Below are positions 62,695 to 64,000 of a stretch of 64,000 nt of DNA, one piece after another (within the stretch, counting starts at the first letter, position 1; each line of letters opens with the position of its first letter). A program made the position numbers and the translations under genes. The notes under the pieces are model-generated. The model ran no database searches. It saw only the letters and a program-made list of their open reading frames with translations, and was not told the origin of the DNA. The stretch covers positions 4,402,001-4,466,000 of the forward strand of contig NZ_JAUCEN010000002.1 of assembly GCF_030348945.1 (NCBI RefSeq). The letters run 5' to 3'. Source of the stretch: Peribacillus sp. ACCC06369 (GTDB lineage Bacteria > Bacillota > Bacilli > Bacillales > DSM-1321).

Positions 62695-62823
62695 TCAAGC
62701 GTAAGGTACATTTTCATCGCATACTTCTTCCGGTGCTGCCTGGTCGGCTTTGAGGAAACGCCATAAAAATACTCCTCCCACAGTCAAAGCGAATATCAGC
62801 AAAAATAGAGTTACTTTCTTCAT
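62695..62823 (-). CDS. Small membrane-anchored protein, 42 aa
   Basis: ATG 62823 with only a weak GATGG upstream. One N-terminal hydrophobic helix (KKVTLFLLIFALTVGGVFLW) followed by a short acidic tail with a single Cys (EEVCDENVPYA). It could be an uncleaved signal anchor. First of two tiny genes on this strand. Function unknown. Confidence 0.5.
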   Translation of the reverse strand: MKKVTLFLLIFALTVGGVFLWRFLKADQAAPEEVCDENVPYA

Positions 62824-63004
62824 CCATCATTTCTATTTGTTATAATGGCTGTGTGCCTAATTTGTATTTTTTCATTTTTCGTTAGTAAGTAAGCGACTGA
62901 TAATTTATAATTATAAGATTGAACCCACTAAACAGCCATGTAGCCAAAATGATAAATCCATGAAAATAATTTTAATATTCAGACTTTTAAGGGGTATGAA
63001 GTGA

Positions 63005-63697
63005 ATGATCTATAAAACTTTCAAGGTTGTATTGAGGGCCTTGCACAAAGGTCAAACCGAGGAATTCGCCTATGTTTTTGAAGGAAAAAGCCTGCTGATT
63101 GGCCGTGCAAGCCAGCACTCCAAAGCTGATTTCAAGCTTTACAATGACTTCGTTTCCAGGGAACATTGCCGGATTTATATGGAGGAAGGACAGCTCTTCA
63201 TTGAGGATTTGGCAAGCAAACACGGTACCTCGGTGAACGAGATGCCGCTCGTACCGGGCAATCCCTGTCTCATTGAACCGGGGGATTCCATTACTTTGAT
63301 TAATGGATTGATTGAATTCATGATCTCCATCGACAATGATTTAACACGGGATTTCACGCCGTTGAACCCCGATATCATGCAAACCGTGGCTATCAATGAG
63401 CACCTTCAGACTGTGATCATCAATGAAGAAGCACCCATTAAAATGCCTACAAAGGAATTCAATTGCTTTAAGTTGCTTTATGAGAATTTGGACAACCTTA
63501 TTTCGAAGGAAGAGATTGTCCAGCATGTATGGCCAGAGAGAATCGGTGATCCCGAGCAAATCGTTACGGCAGAAGAAATCGCTTCACTCCTGTACCGGGT
63601 ACGGAAACGGTTAAATGGGCACTTCGCCATAAAAGCCGTCATTCAAAAGGGATATTATATGGAATCCATCCTTACATTCAATCTATCGGACTTATAA
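63005..63697 (+). CDS. FHA-domain protein with C-terminal winged helix
   Basis: 230 aa. The FHA domain at about residues 25-105 shows the phosphothreonine-binding pattern GRASQHSKADFKL, VSREHCRI and LASKHGTSVNE. A winged-helix domain of the OmpR/Trans_reg_C type fills about 145-225 (LLYENLDNLISKEEIVQHVW, RVRKRLNGHFAIKAVIQKGY). The combination suggests a DNA-binding regulator whose activity is set by Ser/Thr kinase signalling, though no kinase lies in this window. ATG 63005 follows AAGGGG at a rather long spacing. Terminator at 63718. Confidence 0.88.
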   Translation: MIYKTFKVVLRALHKGQTEEFAYVFEGKSLLIGRASQHSKADFKLYNDFVSREHCRIYMEEGQLFIEDLASKHGTSVNEMPLVPGNPCLIEPGDSITLINGLIEFMISIDNDLTRDFTPLNPDIMQTVAINEHLQTVIINEEAPIKMPTKEFNCFKLLYENLDNLISKEEIVQHVWPERIGDPEQIVTAEEIASLLYRVRKRLNGHFAIKAVIQKGYYMESILTFNLSDL

Positions 63698-63717
63698 TGA
63701 CAATCATTCGAAGACAT

Positions 63718-63752
63718 GAAAAAAAGCATTGCTGATTACAATGCTTTTTTTC
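63718..63752. terminator. Bidirectional terminator after the FHA gene
   Basis: Perfect stem GAAAAAAAGCATTG / CAATGCTTTTTTTC with a 7-nt loop, between convergent genes. Confidence 0.9.
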
Positions 63753-63835
63753 ATGCTTTAATAATTGGTTTAGTGTTTCATATATTGGAGATGGCCAGCC
63801 TGTAGCCTGAATCCACCCGTTTCATCGTAATGCTT

Positions 63836-64000
63836 TTATTTCTTTGGTAAGTCCAGATTAGTGAATTGATCGACTGGAACGACATCTTCTTCCATATCCA
63901 TCACCTTCAGTACAACCCGGTCTCCTACATTCGTCAATACAACATCGGATAGCGCATTGACCCCAGGGTCCACTGAGAATCTCTTGGCATTACCCTCGAC
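63836..64000 (-). CDS. 3' end of an unknown gene (54 codons seen)
   Basis: An open frame enters from the right edge and stops at 63836-63838. The visible part is acidic and hydrophilic (VDPGVNALSDVVLTNVGDRV, then LKVMDMEEDVVPVDQF), ending LPKK. It looks like a genuine protein C-terminus by composition and is backed by the terminator at 63718-63752 just downstream. I do not recognise the family. Confidence 0.55.
   Translation of the reverse strand, partial: VEGNAKRFSVDPGVNALSDVVLTNVGDRVVLKVMDMEEDVVPVDQFTNLDLPKK

Overview
The window looks like chromosomal DNA of a low-GC, spore-forming Bacillaceae bacterium, probably of the Bacillus/Peribacillus type. This rests on the AGGAGG-type ribosome binding sites, frequent TTG/GTG starts, many intrinsic terminators, a match to the Bacillus catabolite-repression (cre) consensus, and genes such as a SpoIID-like protein, yfmQ, nanE/murR and a short mutS2 paralogue. 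No tRNA, rRNA, CRISPR array, phage or intact transposase gene was seen.

Layout. 1-9.5 kb: 3' part of a class A penicillin-binding protein (minus strand), two LysR regulators, a drug/metabolite exporter divergent from one of them, a methyltransferase, an Rrf2 regulator with a thioredoxin-reductase-like flavoprotein, and small membrane proteins. 9.7-12.5 kb: a short MutS2 without a Smr domain, preceded by an elaborate structured leader RNA (promoter, four-way junction, terminator), then a tiny membrane peptide. 12.7-19.2 kb: a minus-strand operon for purine nucleoside salvage (binding lipoprotein, nucleoside hydrolase, two permeases, ATPase, adenine deaminase). 20-23.4 kb: PTS sugar transporter, nanE and a MurR/RpiR regulator, with a cre site on the promoter. 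23.7-30.3 kb: small genes, a secreted SpoIID-domain protein and a MocR-type regulator.

30.5-36.4 kb: a complete thiazole/oxazole-modified microcin (TOMM) cluster: an 83-aa precursor with 13 cysteines in its core, a ThiF-like maturation protein, a YcaO cyclodehydratase and a double-domain SagB-type dehydrogenase. It belongs to the heterocycloanthracin/sonorensin type, but the core has an unusual split into an F/L-rich part and a G/R-rich part.

36.7-56.3 kb: a large catabolic locus: NCS2 permease, three tandem cytosine-deaminase-like hydrolases, two further amidohydrolases, two family-5 binding lipoproteins, a four-gene Opp/Dpp ABC transporter, a LytS/YesM-type kinase with an AraC-type response regulator, and a sodium/solute symporter. 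Three promoters in this locus share an identical layout: two GTAAAG-type direct repeats 21 bp apart, and a TATAAT box whose first base is always 36 bp from the first base of the nearer repeat. This looks like the operator of the local two-component system and suggests one regulon for uptake and hydrolysis of an unknown N-containing compound.

56.5-64 kb: a secreted Big2-repeat protein, a quinone-reductase-like flavoprotein divergent from a MarR regulator, SelO, two tiny membrane proteins, an FHA/winged-helix protein, and the 3' end of an unknown gene.

The intergenic spaces carry dispersed non-coding repeats: a GC-rich element of about 125-130 bp with GTTGATT termini (R1), a second GC-rich element (R2), and a terminator-like CTGCAGGCAAAC hairpin (R3). 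At 42.6 kb an R1 copy lies inside an R2 copy, bounded by an apparent 6-bp target duplication, and a 21-bp minisatellite adjoins it.
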